From: Bacteroidales bacterium
GTDB taxonomy: Bacteria > Bacteroidota > Bacteroidia > Bacteroidales > UBA10428
Assembly: GCA_016926235.1 (NCBI GenBank)
Contig: JAFGOZ010000146.1
Span: 1 to 16,690 of the forward strand
Direction: 5' to 3'
Length of the DNA stretch: 16,690 nt
The translations under genes were made by a program, and so were the position numbers. Below are positions 16,687 to 16,690 of this stretch, in pieces. Every line of letters begins with the position of its first letter. The stretch's first letter is position 1. The notes under the pieces are model-generated. The model did no database searches, had not been told where the DNA came from, and worked only from the letters and a program-made list of their open reading frames with translations.

Positions 16687-16690
16687 ATCA

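Overview
The window comes from an AT-rich member of the Bacteroidota. The evidence is two large secreted proteins ending in type IX secretion (T9SS) sorting domains, an exported protein resembling the C-terminal part of the T9SS motor protein GldM, a BACON domain, and promoter boxes of the Bacteroidetes type (TTG, 19 nt, TAnnTTTG). A cellulase and a glycogen phosphorylase suggest a plant-polysaccharide degrader that stores or uses glucans. The genus cannot be read from the sequence.

Layout. Positions 1-185 are non-coding. A CotH-family protein with a T9SS tail (186-1793, +) converges on a GH9 endoglucanase of GH9-BACON-CBM6-T9SS architecture (4481-1836, -). The GH9 gene shares a divergent promoter region with a small TfoX C-terminal-domain protein (4675-4935, +). 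Next is a probable lipoprotein M15 peptidase that appears to start at TTG (5048-5755, +), convergent with glycogen phosphorylase (8326-5819, -). Upstream on the minus strand lie an exported alpha/beta-hydrolase of the proline iminopeptidase type, cut by one in-frame TAA (9459-8506), and a stand-alone GldM C-terminal-like protein (10096-9464). These two are 4 nt apart and look like one transcription unit. A DUF1801 protein (10183-10557, +) follows.

The right third is a compact plus-strand operon for a complete tripartite efflux pump: a MarR regulator (10654), a periplasmic adaptor (11110), an RND permease (12171) and a TolC-type outer membrane factor (15230-16534). Junctions are 3 nt, 2 nt and a 4-nt overlap. 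A -7 box and three TTAG/CTAA half-sites on a roughly 10-bp rhythm precede the MarR gene and suggest autoregulation. The operon is followed by a palindrome with a T run and then by a 13-C tract near the window end.

Nothing here amounts to a clearly new multi-gene system. The items most worth checking are the exported GldM-like protein paired with a nonsense-split peptidase, the phased half-sites upstream of the pump operon, and two homopolymer tracts: A8 inside the cellulase and C13 at the window end. There are no tRNA or rRNA genes, CRISPR arrays or insertion sequences that I can see.
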